Shown: positions 32,020 through 41,391, counted from the first letter of the stretch. The stretch: DNA of 64,000 nt from Streptomyces sp. NBC_01451 (GCF_036227485.1 NZ_CP109479.1:186001-250000), one strand, 5' to 3'. The notes: generated by a model from the letters alone, not told the origin. Program-made: numbers and translations.

Positions 32020-33395
32020 CCAGGGTCTTTGAGAAGTGCCGAAGTGGGCGGTTCGCCTGCTGAGAGCCGGATGTGACGGCTTGTCGGCTTCTGGCGGCGG
32101 TGCCCCTGGACGCAGAACAGGCATGGCCGCTGGTGATCATGTGGGTGTCGAGTCCGTATGAGCACCGAGCGAGTCCATGCCTGCGCACCCATCTTCCCGC
32201 ATGCCGTCATGCCTTCAGCAACTGGGGGAAGCCTCCGGTCCAGTCCCGCTGGAGACAGTCGCTGACCTGCGGAGTTATCTGGCCACGGTGCCTGACCCGC
32301 GGGCCCGCCGCGGCATCCGTCACCCATGGACGGCCCTGCTCACCGCTGCGGCCGCCGCCGTTCTGGCCGGCGCCGCCTCGATCACGGCGATCGGCGAGTG
32401 GGTCACCGACGCGCCGCAGCGCGTCCTGGCCCTGCTCGAGTTCCGGCCCGACCCGCTGACCGGTCTGATCCGCCCGCCCCATGCCACGACCATCCGCCTC
32501 GTCCTGGCCACCGCGGACGGAGACGCCCTCGACCGCGCCATCGGACACTTCCTCCAGGAACGCCAGACCCCAGCCCCGGGACGAAAGGTCATCGCCGTCG
32601 ACGGCAAGACACTCCGCGGCTCCCGCAGCGCAAAGCGGACGGCCATCGTCCTGATCGCCGCCATGACCCATAGCGGCCAGGTCCTCGCCCAACGACAGAT
32701 CGACAGGAAAAGCAACGAGATCCCAGCCTTCGCCCCGCTCCTGGACAGCATCGACCTGACCGACGCTGTGATCACCGCCGACGCCCTGCACACCCAGCAC
32801 GACCACGCCTCCTACCTGCACGAACGCAGGGCTCACTACCTGGCCGTCATCAAGCGGAACCACCCCGGACTGCATGAGCGGGTCCGCCGTCTTCCCTGGC
32901 GCGACATCCGCCTGGACCACGCCGAGCGCACCCGGGCCCACCACCGCGACGAGATCCGCCGTCTGAAGACAGCCGCGTTCGCCCACATCGACTATCCCCA
33001 CGCACGCCAGGCCCTCCAAGTCGTGCGCTGGAGAAGGGACATGGGCACGGGCAGACTAACGATCGAACGGATCTACCTGGTCACGAGCCTGCCGCCCGGC
33101 GCGGCCGACGGCAGCGAACTCGCGGCCTGGATCCGCGGCCACTGGCGCATCGAGAACCAGCTGCACCACGTCCGCGACCGCACCTTCCACGAGGACGCCT
33201 CACATATCCGCACCCGCCACCTACCCCGCGTCATGGCCGGCCTGCGCAACCTCGCCATAGGCGTCCACCGTCAGGACGGCCACACCAACATCGCAGCCGC
33301 CCTTCGCCACACCGCCCGAAACCACCTGAGGCCCCTCACCACCCTCGGCCTGACATGACGAACCCGGACACAAGATCACTTCTCAAAGACCCTGG
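32020..33395 (+). mobile_element. ISAs1-type insertion sequence, intact, with 8-bp target duplication
   Basis: Perfect 19-bp inverted repeats, ccagggtctttgagaagtg at 32020-32038 and its complement at 33377-33395, flanked by direct repeats CTCAGGGG (32012-32019 and 33396-33403). Length 1376 bp. The target includes the stop codon of the small membrane gene, which stays intact because the duplication restores it. The perfect repeats suggest a recent insertion. Confidence 0.95.
32177..33358 (+). CDS. ISAs1-family transposase
   Basis: 393 residues. Family marks: [20 protein letters not shown] at the N-terminus, [14 protein letters not shown] (first Asp of the DDE triad), [19 protein letters not shown] (second Asp, after the ISAs1-type pattern), and [20 protein letters not shown] (Glu). 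Full length and intact, between perfect terminal repeats, so the element is probably active. Confidence 0.9.
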   Translation: MPAHPSSRMPSCLQQLGEASGPVPLETVADLRSYLATVPDPRARRGIRHPWTALLTAAAAAVLAGAASITAIGEWVTDAPQRVLALLEFRPDPLTGLIRPPHATTIRLVLATADGDALDRAIGHFLQERQTPAPGRKVIAVDGKTLRGSRSAKRTAIVLIAAMTHSGQVLAQRQIDRKSNEIPAFAPLLDSIDLTDAVITADALHTQHDHASYLHERRAHYLAVIKRNHPGLHERVRRLPWRDIRLDHAERTRAHHRDEIRRLKTAAFAHIDYPHARQALQVVRWRRDMGTGRLTIERIYLVTSLPPGAADGSELAAWIRGHWRIENQLHHVRDRTFHEDASHIRTRHLPRVMAGLRNLAIGVHRQDGHTNIAAALRHTARNHLRPLTTLGLT

Positions 33396-33396
33396 C

Positions 33397-33600
33397 TCAG
33401 GGGCTGCCCGACTGGGTCACGCCCTGCGCGAGTTGGCCGACCACGTCGAAGACAGTCTGGCCGAACGCGGTAGGGGCGATCAGCACGCCGAAGACCAGCA
33501 CGATGACGACGGTCAGCTTCTCGTCGTTACGGCTGCGGGCCTGCGTACGCCGCCCCAGCCGCAAGACGATGATGACCGCCAGCAGCACCGCCACGTTCAT
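33397..33600 (-). CDS. Small membrane protein of the replication-relaxation operon
   Basis: 67 residues with two TM helices (MNVAVLLAVIIVLRLG and LTVVIVLVFGVLIAPTAFG) joined by a basic loop (RRTQARSRNDEK). Such two-helix proteins often precede replication-relaxation or transfer genes on Streptomyces plasmids. The ATG at 33600 is chosen because the longer upstream frame is Cys/Arg-rich shadow sequence. The ISAs1 element sits at its stop codon, between it and the replication-relaxation gene. Confidence 0.6.
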   Translation of the reverse strand: MNVAVLLAVIIVLRLGRRTQARSRNDEKLTVVIVLVFGVLIAPTAFGQTVFDVVGQLAQGVTQSGSP

Positions 33601-33689
33601 CGTCAGAACCACCGACCAGCCCTCCCCGTCGTATGAACGTCCCAGCACACCTGTAGCCGGAACCACTCCACACGGTGGGTCGATTACTG

Positions 33690-33960
33690 ATCGTTGGCGG
33701 CAAAACGCTTCTGCCCGACTGGATTTCCGGCCTTGACCAGCCCGTACAACCGCGCACCGCCCACACGCGGCGCGGCACCCACCGGGCGCGCGGCGCGTTG
33801 CGTCGTGCACGACGCAACGCACTCCCCCACCAGCGGCGCGCACCGGTGCGGTTGCCTCCCTGTCCGGTGCGCACGAGGCAGGTCCCTCCTGCGCGGCGCG
33901 CGCACCGCCGTTCGGGAGAGCGCACCGCACCGCGCACCAGCTCACCCAGCCTGAAGGGCC
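33690..33960. repeat. Palindrome-rich region with GCGCACCG-type repeats
   Basis: A perfect 26-bp palindrome (half-site GCGTTGCGTCGTG, 33795-33820) lies among at least five CGCACCG or CGGTGCG heptamers, including the dyad GCACCGGTGC. It is upstream of the small membrane/replication-relaxation operon, a plausible operator or replication-origin site. From 33601 to 34208 there is no supportable gene. Confidence 0.6.
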
Positions 33961-34208
33961 AAGAGCGGGTGCGGGAGGGAGAGTTCTCCCTTCGGTGCAC
34001 AGCATCGCGCACGCAAAAGGGGATGATGCGGGCGGTAGTGGCTTCACCGATGAGTCGTAGCCCCACCCAACAACGAGTTCTGGCCCCACTTCCTGATCTT
34101 CAAGGCCGGAAGTAACAACGAGAGTTGGCCCCACCTTCAGACCGTTCTGCCGCCTCTCTCGCGCTGGTCTGACGTGAGAGTCTTGGCCGTTGACGAAGGG
34201 GTGGCGGT

Positions 34209-34733
34209 ATGGCGGAGACGGCAGACCAAGGTGGCCGGACGGTCCTGGAGACGCTGGAGCGGGGCCAGGTCTGCAAAGGGGCGGTGTCGTCCATCGAGAG
34301 GTTCGGCGCGTTCGTCGACATCGGAGGCTTCCACGGACTGGTGAACACAGCCGAGTTGACCTGGGCTCATCACTTCGAGGCGGTGTCGGACATCGTGGAG
34401 GTCGGGCAGGAGGTCACCATCGTGGTCCTGGACGTCGATGTCGAGCGGGAACGGGCTTCCTTCTCGCTGAAGGCGCTTTATCCGGATCCGCTTGATGAGT
34501 TCGCTCGCGTTCAGCTCGGTCGCGTGATTCCGGGCCGGGTGGAGAGGGTCGTGAGGATCGGAGCGTTTGTGCAAGTCCACGAGAATTTCGCGGGACTGGT
34601 TCCGATCCATGAGCTCGCAGAGCGGGATGCGGATCAGCCTGAGAGCGTCTTGCAGATTGATGATGAGGTCATGGTCGAAGTCGCTGGGATCAACCTGCAT
34701 AGACGCCGGATCCTGCTGTCCCTCCGCTCGTGA
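34209..34733 (+). CDS. Protein of two S1 RNA-binding domains
   Basis: 174 residues, essentially two S1 domains. The first: GQVCKGAVSSIERFGAFVDI, GGFHGLVNTAELTW, GQEVTIVVLDVDVERERASF, SLKAL. The second: GRVIPGRVERVVRIGAFVQV, FAGLVPIHELAE, DDEVMVEVAGINLHRRRILL, SLRS. Length and domain count differ from ribosomal protein S1 (four to six domains), so this is a stand-alone small S1 protein, probably binding RNA. An inverted repeat TCAGACC/GGTCTGA (34137-34172) lies just before the gene. Function unknown. Confidence 0.85.
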   Translation: MAETADQGGRTVLETLERGQVCKGAVSSIERFGAFVDIGGFHGLVNTAELTWAHHFEAVSDIVEVGQEVTIVVLDVDVERERASFSLKALYPDPLDEFARVQLGRVIPGRVERVVRIGAFVQVHENFAGLVPIHELAERDADQPESVLQIDDEVMVEVAGINLHRRRILLSLRS

Positions 34734-35044
34734 TGGGGGCCAACCGAACCTCACAGACGGGGCCAGTACCCACTGTTAGAGGTCGTTTCTTTTGGTGTGC
34801 GTGAGGGCTGGCTGCTGGCGAGTGGTGGGCGTGGCCGTGGCTGGTGTCACCTGCGTGGAGCAATGCTCAAGACCTAATAGCAGTGCACGGTGACGGGTGA
34901 CCCCTACTCAAGACCTGGAGCTGGACTCCTCTCCACAGGCAGAGGGCCCCGTCACCGTGTATCTGCCGGAGTACGTCGCACATCTCCACGATGACGTCAT
35001 GATCGTGACCTGAGCCGTCCGTACGGCCACCTCTCCCTCACCAC
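34734..35044. other. Gene-free stretch before IS110 copy 1
   Basis: No gene is supported. The first 60 bases (cccactgttagaggtcgttt) look like IS debris. Short frames such as VYLPEYVAHLHDDVMIVT near 34960 are too small to call. The segment may belong partly to the left non-coding end of the IS110 element. Confidence 0.3.
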
Positions 35045-35150
35045 GCGAGCCGCCGAGCTCCTTCCAGAGACCGGGGACCGTGCGGGGAGCTGGGGCTGCG
35101 AACTGCTCATCGGATGTCGGGCCATCGAGCCCTCCTATTAGGTCGCGGCG
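35045..35150 (+). ncRNA. Conserved leader of IS110 copy 1 (candidate bridge RNA)
   Basis: Aligns with 37320-37433 upstream of IS110 copy 2 over about 110 bases: cgagccgccgagctcc with cgagccactgagctcc, gagctggggctgcgaactgct (35087-35107) with gagctggtgccacgaacagct (17 of 21 identical), and ATTAGGTCGCGGCG with ATTAGGTCGCTGCG. The coding regions start 54 and 53 bases after these blocks. IS110-group elements are known to make a bridge RNA from this non-coding end. Confidence 0.4.
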
Positions 35151-35203
35151 CGCCCTGCGCAGGCTCACACACCAGGACGAGCACGAAGCGTAGGGAGCCG
35201 GAG

Positions 35204-36442
35204 TTGACGATCACCTGCGGGATCGACTGGGCGGAAGACCACCACGACGTGGCGCTGGTCGACGAGACGGGAAAGCTGTTCGCCAAGCAGCGCATCAAGG
35301 ACGACGCAGACGGCTTCCGCCAGCTGCTTGCCCTGCTCGCAGAAGCCGGTGACTGCGCTGAAGCCCCGATACCGGTCGCGGTGGAGACCGCCCGCGGTCT
35401 GGTGTTCGCCTGCCTGCGCACCACCGGCCGTAAGGTGTACTCGATCAACCCGATGGCGGTGGCACGCTACCGCGAGCGGCACCGCAGTGCCCGCGCGAAG
35501 TCCGACCACGCCGACGCAATGACGCTGGCCAATATCCTGCGGACCGACGCCGACGTGCACCGGCCGCTGCCCGCCGACTCAGAACTGGTCCGGGCGATCG
35601 CCGTCCTCGCCCGCGCCCAGCAGGACACGGTGTGGAACCGCGCCCAGCTCAACAACCAGCTGCGCTCGCACCTCAAGCAGTACTACCCGGCGGCCCTCGC
35701 GGCGTTCGCCGTCCGCGGCGTCGGCCTGGACTCCCGGGAAGCACGCGCGGTCCTCGCCGCGGCACCCGACCCGGACACGGCCGCCCGCCTGACCCGTGCC
35801 CAGCTGCGGGCCGCCCTGCGCAGATCCGGACGACAGCGGAACATCGAGGTCTGGGTGGAACGGCTGCGCACCATTTTCACCGGCGACTACCTGCACCAGC
35901 CGCCGCTCGTTGAACGGGCGATGGGGCGCCAAACTCTCGCGCTGGTCGCCCAGTTGGATGCCGCCTGCCGGGCAGCCGACGACCTCGCCGAGGCTGCGGC
36001 CGAGGCGTTCGCCGGGCATCCGGACGCCGAAATCCTGGGCAGCTTCCCCGGGATCGGGCCGCTCACCGGCGCACGTGTCCTGGCCGAGATCGGTGACGAC
36101 CGCACCCGCTTCGCCGACGCCCGCGCCCTGAAGGCGTATGCCGGCTCGGCGCCAGTCACCATCGCCAGCGGCAAGAGCCACCTCGTGCGCCACCGCCGGG
36201 TGAAGAATCAGCGCCTGGCCGCCGCAGGCTACGTATGGATCTTCGGCGCACTGCCCTCCCCACAGGTCAAGGCCGAATACGACCGCCGCCGGGACCTCGG
36301 CGACCGGCACACCGCCGCCATGCGCAACGTCTTCAACCGCTTCCTGGGATGCCTCCACCACTGCCTGCAGACAGGGCAGAAGTTCGATCCCGGCAAGGCG
36401 TTCCCCGCCACGTCCACGGCGCCGGTGACGCTCGCGGCTTGA
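35204..36442 (+). CDS. IS110-family transposase, copy 1
   Basis: 412 residues from a TTG start with taggGAGcc upstream; the longer frame to 35114 runs through the leader and is rejected. DEDD-type RuvC-like domain: CGIDWAEDHHDVAL (Asp), VAVETARGLVF (Glu), KSDHADAMTLANILR (Asp, Asp). The C-terminal Tnp20-like domain has LGSFPGIGPLTGARVLAEIG and KAYAGSAPVTIASGKS with the likely catalytic Ser. Intact. The stop lies only 22 bases before the IS256-type inverted repeat. Related to copy 2 (37486), much less to copies 3 and 4. Confidence 0.85.
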   Translation: MTITCGIDWAEDHHDVALVDETGKLFAKQRIKDDADGFRQLLALLAEAGDCAEAPIPVAVETARGLVFACLRTTGRKVYSINPMAVARYRERHRSARAKSDHADAMTLANILRTDADVHRPLPADSELVRAIAVLARAQQDTVWNRAQLNNQLRSHLKQYYPAALAAFAVRGVGLDSREARAVLAAAPDPDTAARLTRAQLRAALRRSGRQRNIEVWVERLRTIFTGDYLHQPPLVERAMGRQTLALVAQLDAACRAADDLAEAAAEAFAGHPDAEILGSFPGIGPLTGARVLAEIGDDRTRFADARALKAYAGSAPVTIASGKSHLVRHRRVKNQRLAAAGYVWIFGALPSPQVKAEYDRRRDLGDRHTAAMRNVFNRFLGCLHHCLQTGQKFDPGKAFPATSTAPVTLAA

Positions 36443-36571
36443 CTCCTTAGCAAGCTCGGATGTCTGTGGATCGGTGTCGGGGAGGCAACGCGAAGGGCGT
36501 ACCTTCCCGAATGATCCTGTGATGGTCATCGAGTAGGCCGACGTTGGCGCGTCGGTCGGGAAGGCACGCCC

Positions 36572-36930
36572 GTGCTCACGGTAGTCAATGCTGACGGTTC
36601 CACGCCAAACGGCTCCTTGATCGACGAGATCGTCCGCGAGGGCGCCCGGCGGATGCTGGCCGCCGCGCTGGAAGCCGAAGTCAACAGCTACATAGCCGAG
36701 TTGGCTGGTGAACGGGACGGCGACGGTCGCCGCTTGGTCGTGCGCAACGGCTACCACCAGCCGAGGAAGGTCACCACGGCTGCCGGGACGGTCGAGGTGC
36801 GGGCCCCGCGCGTGAACGATAAGCGCGTCGATGACACGACGGGTGAGCGCAAGCGGTTCTCCTCGGCGATCCTGCCGCCCTGGTGCCGCAAGTCCCCGAA
36901 GATCAGTGAGGTGCTGCCGCTGCTCTACCT
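36572..36930 (+). pseudogene. IS256-type transposase, N-terminal piece
   Basis: GTG start; reads LIDEIVREGARRMLAAALEA, EVNSYIAELAGERDGDGRRL, VVRNGYHQPRKVTTAAGTVE and SSAILPPWCRKSPKISEVLPLLYL, the standard N-terminal half of an IS256/Mutator transposase. After CTCTACCT the sequence becomes foreign and stops within four codons (IRS). The next piece starts HGLSSGD at 39436. Confidence 0.85.
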
Positions 36931-37319
36931 AATCCGTAGCTAAGGGCGGTCCGACGAGGCGAGTAATCCGGCGGATTGTTCGAGTGGTGGTGGCCGTGTG
37001 GGTGCAAGCGGTCGGCTTGGCCCATGAGGCCTTCGGACAGACGGGGCACGCCTCGGGTACCTCACCGGCCGCCACCACGGACCGCGGGATACAAGTCGGC
37101 AGGACTGTGGGCATACGCCGGGGCGGGCGCCCACATTCCACGAAGACGTTCCGGGTGTTGGCGCACGCTGGCGCTGGGCGGACGCCTTTGCTCTACCTGG
37201 CCGTGATGCCTCCGTGCAGAGCGGCGACGCCCAGCGTCACCGTGCGTCAACACCACTCGAAAGATCACTCGTTGGAGTTTGTGGTGCGAGCCCGCTCCGC
37301 GGTGACCTCTTGTGAAGCC
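36931..37319. other. Left part of the 2.5-kb insertion in the IS256-type element
   Basis: No gene is firmly supported. A 70-residue minus-strand frame (36929-37141) has ACPVCPKASWAKPTACTH, but its stop is created at the insertion junction, so it is probably a fragment or chance. The rest leads into the IS110 copy 2 leader. Confidence 0.3.
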
Positions 37320-37433
37320 CGAGCCACTGAGCTCCGGCATAGACCGAGGCCCGCGGACCGAGCTGGTGCCACGAACAGCTACTGAGGTGGCGGACCAGCC
37401 GTGAAGGCTGAGTCCTGGGATTAGGTCGCTGCG
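37320..37433 (+). ncRNA. Conserved leader of IS110 copy 2 (candidate bridge RNA)
   Basis: The counterpart of 35045-35150, with blocks cgagccactgagctcc, tagaccgaggcccg, gagctggtgccacgaacagct (37360-37380) and ATTAGGTCGCTGCG (37420-37433). The order and spacing of the blocks agree between the two copies while the intervening bases differ. Confidence 0.4.
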
Positions 37434-37485
37434 TGGCCCGCATGAGCTCGTGAACAGACGTAAATAGCACGGCGAAGGGGAAGAC

Positions 37486-38724
37486 TTGATCTACTGCGGC
37501 ATCGACTGGGCCGAGCGCACCCATGACGTCGCCCTAGTCGACGACAGCGGCCAGCTGCTCGCCAAGCGGCATATCACCGACGACGCGGCCGGCTACAAAA
37601 TCCTGCTGGACCTGCTTGCCGACTACGGCGACAGTGAGGAGAACCCGATCCCGGTCGCGATCGAAACCTCCCGCGGCCTGCTGGTTGCGGTGCTGCGAGC
37701 TGGCAAACGGAAGGTGTTCGCGATCAATCCGATGGCCGCTTCCCGCTACCGCGACCGGCACGCCGTCTCCCGCAAGAAGTCCGATCCCGGCGACGCCCTG
37801 GTCCTGGCGAACATCCTGCGCACCGACATGCACGCCCACCGCCCGCTGCCGCAGGATAGTGACCTTGCCCGCGCCGTCGCGGTTCTCGCTCGCGCTCAGC
37901 AGGACGCCGTCTGGAACCGCCAGCAGATCGCAAACCAGCTCCGCTCCCTGCTGCGTGAGTACTACCCCGCTGCCCTGGCGGCCGTGGAGCCGTGGAAGAA
38001 GGGCCTGTGCCGGCCCGAAGCCCACGAACTCCTCCGCCTCGCTCCTACTCCGACGCGAGCCGCAAGGCTGACTCGCACGCAGCTCCAGGCCACCCTCAGG
38101 CGCGCCGGCCGCCAGCGCGGCATCGAGGCGGAAGCTGACCGGCTTCGCAATGTCTTCCGAGCCGACTGGGCTCACCAGCCACCGATGGTCGAGGACGCAC
38201 TCGGCAGGCAGATGCTCGCCCTCCTGATCCAGTTGGAAGCCGCTTCCAAAGCCGCCAACGACCTCGAGGAAGCGGTGGACGAAGCGTTCCCTCAGCACCC
38301 GGACGCGGAGATCATCCTCAGCTTCCCCGGCCTCGGCGTCCAGCTCGGCGCCCGGGTGCTGGCCGAGATCGGAGACGACCGCCAACGCTTCGCGGACGCC
38401 CGCGGGTTGAAGGCCTACGCGGGCGCCTCACCCATCACCCGGGCCTCCGGCAAGAAGTCGAACGTCACTCGACGGTGGGTGAAGAACGACCGCCTGAACC
38501 ATGCCGGCTACCTGTGGGCCTTCTCCGCCATTTCCGCCTCATCCGGTGCCAAAGCCCACTACCGCAGACGTCGCGACGACCACGGTGACTGGCACGCAGC
38601 CGCCCAGCGGAACCTCTTCAATCGCATGCTCGGGCAGCTCTACCACTGCCTCCAGCACCATGAGCTGTTCGACGAACCCACCGCCTTCCCCGCCTCAGCC
38701 TCTGCGGTCGCGCAGGTGGCCTGA
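37486..38724 (+). CDS. IS110-family transposase, copy 2
   Basis: 412 residues from a TTG start, closely related to copy 1. RuvC-like DEDD residues: YCGIDWAERTHDVAL, VAIETSRGLLVAVL, KSDPGDALVLANILR. The C-terminal domain: ILSFPGLGVQLGARVLAEIG and KAYAGASPITRASGKKS with the likely catalytic Ser. Intact. It lies inside the 2.5-kb insertion that splits the IS256-type transposase, and only 11 bases separate its stop from the end of the convergent gene at 38736. Confidence 0.85.
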   Translation: MIYCGIDWAERTHDVALVDDSGQLLAKRHITDDAAGYKILLDLLADYGDSEENPIPVAIETSRGLLVAVLRAGKRKVFAINPMAASRYRDRHAVSRKKSDPGDALVLANILRTDMHAHRPLPQDSDLARAVAVLARAQQDAVWNRQQIANQLRSLLREYYPAALAAVEPWKKGLCRPEAHELLRLAPTPTRAARLTRTQLQATLRRAGRQRGIEAEADRLRNVFRADWAHQPPMVEDALGRQMLALLIQLEAASKAANDLEEAVDEAFPQHPDAEIILSFPGLGVQLGARVLAEIGDDRQRFADARGLKAYAGASPITRASGKKSNVTRRWVKNDRLNHAGYLWAFSAISASSGAKAHYRRRRDDHGDWHAAAQRNLFNRMLGQLYHCLQHHELFDEPTAFPASASAVAQVA

Positions 38725-38735
38725 ACGCGGGAATC

Positions 38736-39272
38736 TCACAGAAGTCCGGCGGCCCGCCGAAGCTTCGCCCGGCTTTCCGGGTTGATCAGGCCCTCCGGCA
38801 GCATCGCCACCACACTCGCGTGTTGCGCGAACACGGCCCTGCACTGCTCGCGCTCGGGATGATCGCTGTCGCTGCCGAACCACAGCGCCATGGCCTCGTT
38901 GCCGGAATCGATCGGCTCCGAGTAGTCGGCGACGGTGACCAGACAAGCCAGCAGTCCGGACCGCTCAGGAACCTGCGGGTCGCCTGCGAGACGAAGCAAG
39001 AACGCCAGGACTTCCGGCATGGCCGGGTTCATCTCGGCGATGCTGAACATGGTGTTGGTGAGCACACGCTCGGCCTCGGCCCCGGCAGACTGATCGAGAA
39101 GGCCGTACAGCAGGACCGGGATCGCGGCAGGGCACCCGGAAAACTCTGACCAGCGGACCTTCGCACACCCGTGGAGGGCAGGATGCCCACGGCCGGCATC
39201 CGCTGCCTGCGGATACTCGTGGAGAAATCGAGCGATCGCAGCCTCCTTGGCGGCCACATCCATCCTGCACAC
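38736..39272 (-). CDS. Hypothetical HEAT-like helical protein inside the IS256 insertion
   Basis: 178 residues, helical throughout (EAAIARFLHEYPQAADAGRG, AAIPVLLYGLLDQSAGAEAE, MPEVLAFLLRLAGDPQVPER, CRAVFAQHASVVAMLPEGLI). The repeated pattern of paired helices resembles armadillo/HEAT units. Good coding character, with the start at 39272. It has no transposase features, so it looks like a passenger carried with IS110 copy 2, or a resident gene trapped between rearranged IS copies. Its function is unknown. Confidence 0.6.
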   Translation of the reverse strand: MCRMDVAAKEAAIARFLHEYPQAADAGRGHPALHGCAKVRWSEFSGCPAAIPVLLYGLLDQSAGAEAERVLTNTMFSIAEMNPAMPEVLAFLLRLAGDPQVPERSGLLACLVTVADYSEPIDSGNEAMALWFGSDSDHPEREQCRAVFAQHASVVAMLPEGLINPESRAKLRRAAGLL

Positions 39273-39432
39273 TATCTGTCCCCCGTCCCGCCGACATGAG
39301 TCCCAAGCTCCTCGTCAACTGCACTCTTGCGCGACCGGAGATCCGCACGCAAGCCACGACAGCGAGCCGAGAGTGTTCGATTCCCCAAACACCCACACCA
39401 GCTCGGCTTGACGAGTTAGGCGCCTGAGGTGT

Positions 39433-40106
39433 CTGCACGGCCTGTCCTCCGGCGACTTCGTGCCCGCGCTGGAGCAGTTCCTCGGCTCCTCGGCCGGCCT
39501 CTCGCCCGCCACCGTGACGCGGCTGACCGCCCAATGGCAGGCCGACCACACTGCATTCCAGGACCGCGATCTGTCCGCCACGGACTACGTGTACGTCTGG
39601 GCAGACGGCGTCCACCTGCGCATCCGCCTGGAGGAGGCGAAGGCCGCGGTCCTGGTGCTGATGGGGGTACGCGCGGACGGCACGAAGGAGCTGATCGCGA
39701 TGACCGACGGCTACCGCGAGTCGTCCGAGGCATGGGCGGGCCTGCTGCGGGACTGCGCCCGTCGGGGCATGCGGGCTCCGGTCCTGGCCGTCGGCGACGG
39801 CGCTCTCGGCTTCTGGAACGCGCTGAGCGAGGTCTTCCCCGACACCCGCCATCAAAGGTGCTGGGTTCACAAAACCGCCAACGTTTTGGACGCGCTGCCG
39901 AAGTCAGCCCAGCCCGCGGCCAAGCGCGCGATCCAGGAGATCTACAACGCAGAGGACAAGGAGCACGCGGCCCGAGCCGTCCGCGACTTCGAACGGGCCT
40001 ACAGGGCCAAGTACCCCAAAGTCGTCAAGCGGATCACGGACGACGAGGACGAACTCCTGGCGTTCTTCGACTTCCCCGCCGAGCACTGGATCCATCTGCG
40101 GACCAC
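39433..40106 (+). pseudogene. IS256-type transposase, middle piece
   Basis: Continues the N-terminal piece: HGLSSGDFVPALEQFLGSSA, YVYVWADGVHLRIRLEEAK (catalytic Asp), VLMGVRADGTKELIAMTDGY, APVLAVGDGALGFWNALSEV (second Asp), HQRCWVHKTANVLDALPK, AEHWIHLRTT. It breaks after ACCAC at 40106, where IS110 copy 3 begins; the next piece starts TNPIES. CT at 36929-36930 and 39433-39434 is shared at the first junction. The frame stays open through the IS110 by chance, giving a long misleading ORF to 41859. Confidence 0.85.
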
Positions 40107-40131
40107 GGATGTAATCGTCAAGCAGCGCAGG

Positions 40132-41379
40132 TCACAGACTCGGGTTCGCTGCGCCTGGTATGGCGGGCAGGCGTGGATTGCCGGCCGGGCGCTGGGTCTG
40201 CCAGTGGGCGGCCAGCACGGCGTAGGCGCGCTCGGCCTGTTCGGCGATCTCGCGTTCCTGGCGCCGCAGGTCTTTGTTGTTGTAGTCGTAGCCCGGGCCG
40301 CGCCGCGCGATCCGGCGTTCGGCCCCGGCCGTCAACTCGAGCTTGCGTCGTTTGAAGGCGACGAGGCTGGGGCGGGCGAAGGCGTAGTCCTGGTCCTTGG
40401 TCACCAGGTGCCAGGCGATGACCGCGATCTTGCGAGCGACCGCCACGATCGCGATCTGCATGCCGCGTCGGGCCTTGATCCGCTGGTGCAGGGCGCGCAG
40501 CGGGCCCGGGGAACGCAGTGCGGCGAATGCGGCCTGCACCAGCATCCCGCGGGCCTTGCCGCATCCGGCCTTGGTGATGCGCCCGTGGTGGGCCGGCGCC
40601 CCGCCGGACTGGCGCACCCGCGGGTTCAGGCCGAGGTAGGACACCAGCTTGTCCGCGCTGGTGAAACGCTGGAAGTCGCCGACCGCGGCCAGCAGCGTGA
40701 CCGCGGTCATCGCGTCCACTCCCGGAATGGTCATCAAACGCTTGACGACCGGGTCGTCGAGCGCTTCTACGGCCAGGCGCCGTTCTACCGCCGCGAGCTC
40801 CTGGCCGTAGAAGTCGAGCTGGCGCAGCAGCGCATCGACGGTCTCGCGCTCGTCGACCGGGAGTGGCTGGTGCTCGAGCCAGGCCCGGCCGCGGGTGCCG
40901 AACAGGTCCGTTACTGGCGGGTGCGGCAGCATATTGCGGTGCAGTACCGCTTGGACCTGGTTCTTGACCTGGATGCGGCCGCGCACCAACTGTGCGCGAT
41001 GGGAACTGAGGCGCCGCAACATCCTGGTGCGCTCGTCCGGCAGCCAGGTACCCGGCAGGAAGTCGGCGGCCAGCAGCTGCGCCAGGATGCGCGCGTCGAC
41101 CTTGTCGGTCTTGACCTTCGCCTCGGCGATCGCCCGGGTCTTGACCGGGTTGGAGATCACCACCTTCGCCACGTGCGGTTCCAGGAGCACAGCCACCGCC
41201 GTCGCGTTGCCGGTGGCCTCCAGTGCCACTTGGTCATCCCGGCGCAGGTTCGCGGCGAACTCCCGCATCGCCTGCGGCCGACACCCCACCCGGCCCCAGT
41301 CCGTCACGAATCCGTCCTCGACCACCGCGACCTGCGCGAAGTCGCGGTGGATATCGAGCCCGATGAACCGTCCCATCAT
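40132..41379 (-). CDS. IS110-family transposase, copy 3
   Basis: About 415 residues. DEDD residues: FIGLDIHRDFAQVAV, VALEATGNATAVAVLL, KTDKVDARILAQLLA. The C-terminal domain: LMTIPGVDAMTAVTLLAAVG, LVSYLGLNPRVRQSGGAP with the conserved Ser, and HGRITKAGCGKARGMLVQAA. Start MMGRFIGLD at 41379 is preferred over 41391. It belongs to a different subgroup from copies 1 and 2 and appears intact. Confidence 0.85.
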   Translation of the reverse strand: MMGRFIGLDIHRDFAQVAVVEDGFVTDWGRVGCRPQAMREFAANLRRDDQVALEATGNATAVAVLLEPHVAKVVISNPVKTRAIAEAKVKTDKVDARILAQLLAADFLPGTWLPDERTRMLRRLSSHRAQLVRGRIQVKNQVQAVLHRNMLPHPPVTDLFGTRGRAWLEHQPLPVDERETVDALLRQLDFYGQELAAVERRLAVEALDDPVVKRLMTIPGVDAMTAVTLLAAVGDFQRFTSADKLVSYLGLNPRVRQSGGAPAHHGRITKAGCGKARGMLVQAAFAALRSPGPLRALHQRIKARRGMQIAIVAVARKIAVIAWHLVTKDQDYAFARPSLVAFKRRKLELTAGAERRIARRGPGYDYNNKDLRRQEREIAEQAERAYAVLAAHWQTQRPAGNPRLPAIPGAANPSL

Positions 41380-41391
41380 CAACCTCCACAC

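Noticed and set aside
33601..34134. N-terminal extension of the small membrane protein to 245 residues
   Set aside because: The extension is Cys/Arg/Gly-rich shadow sequence crossing the palindromic region; the ATG at 33600 begins the first TM helix.
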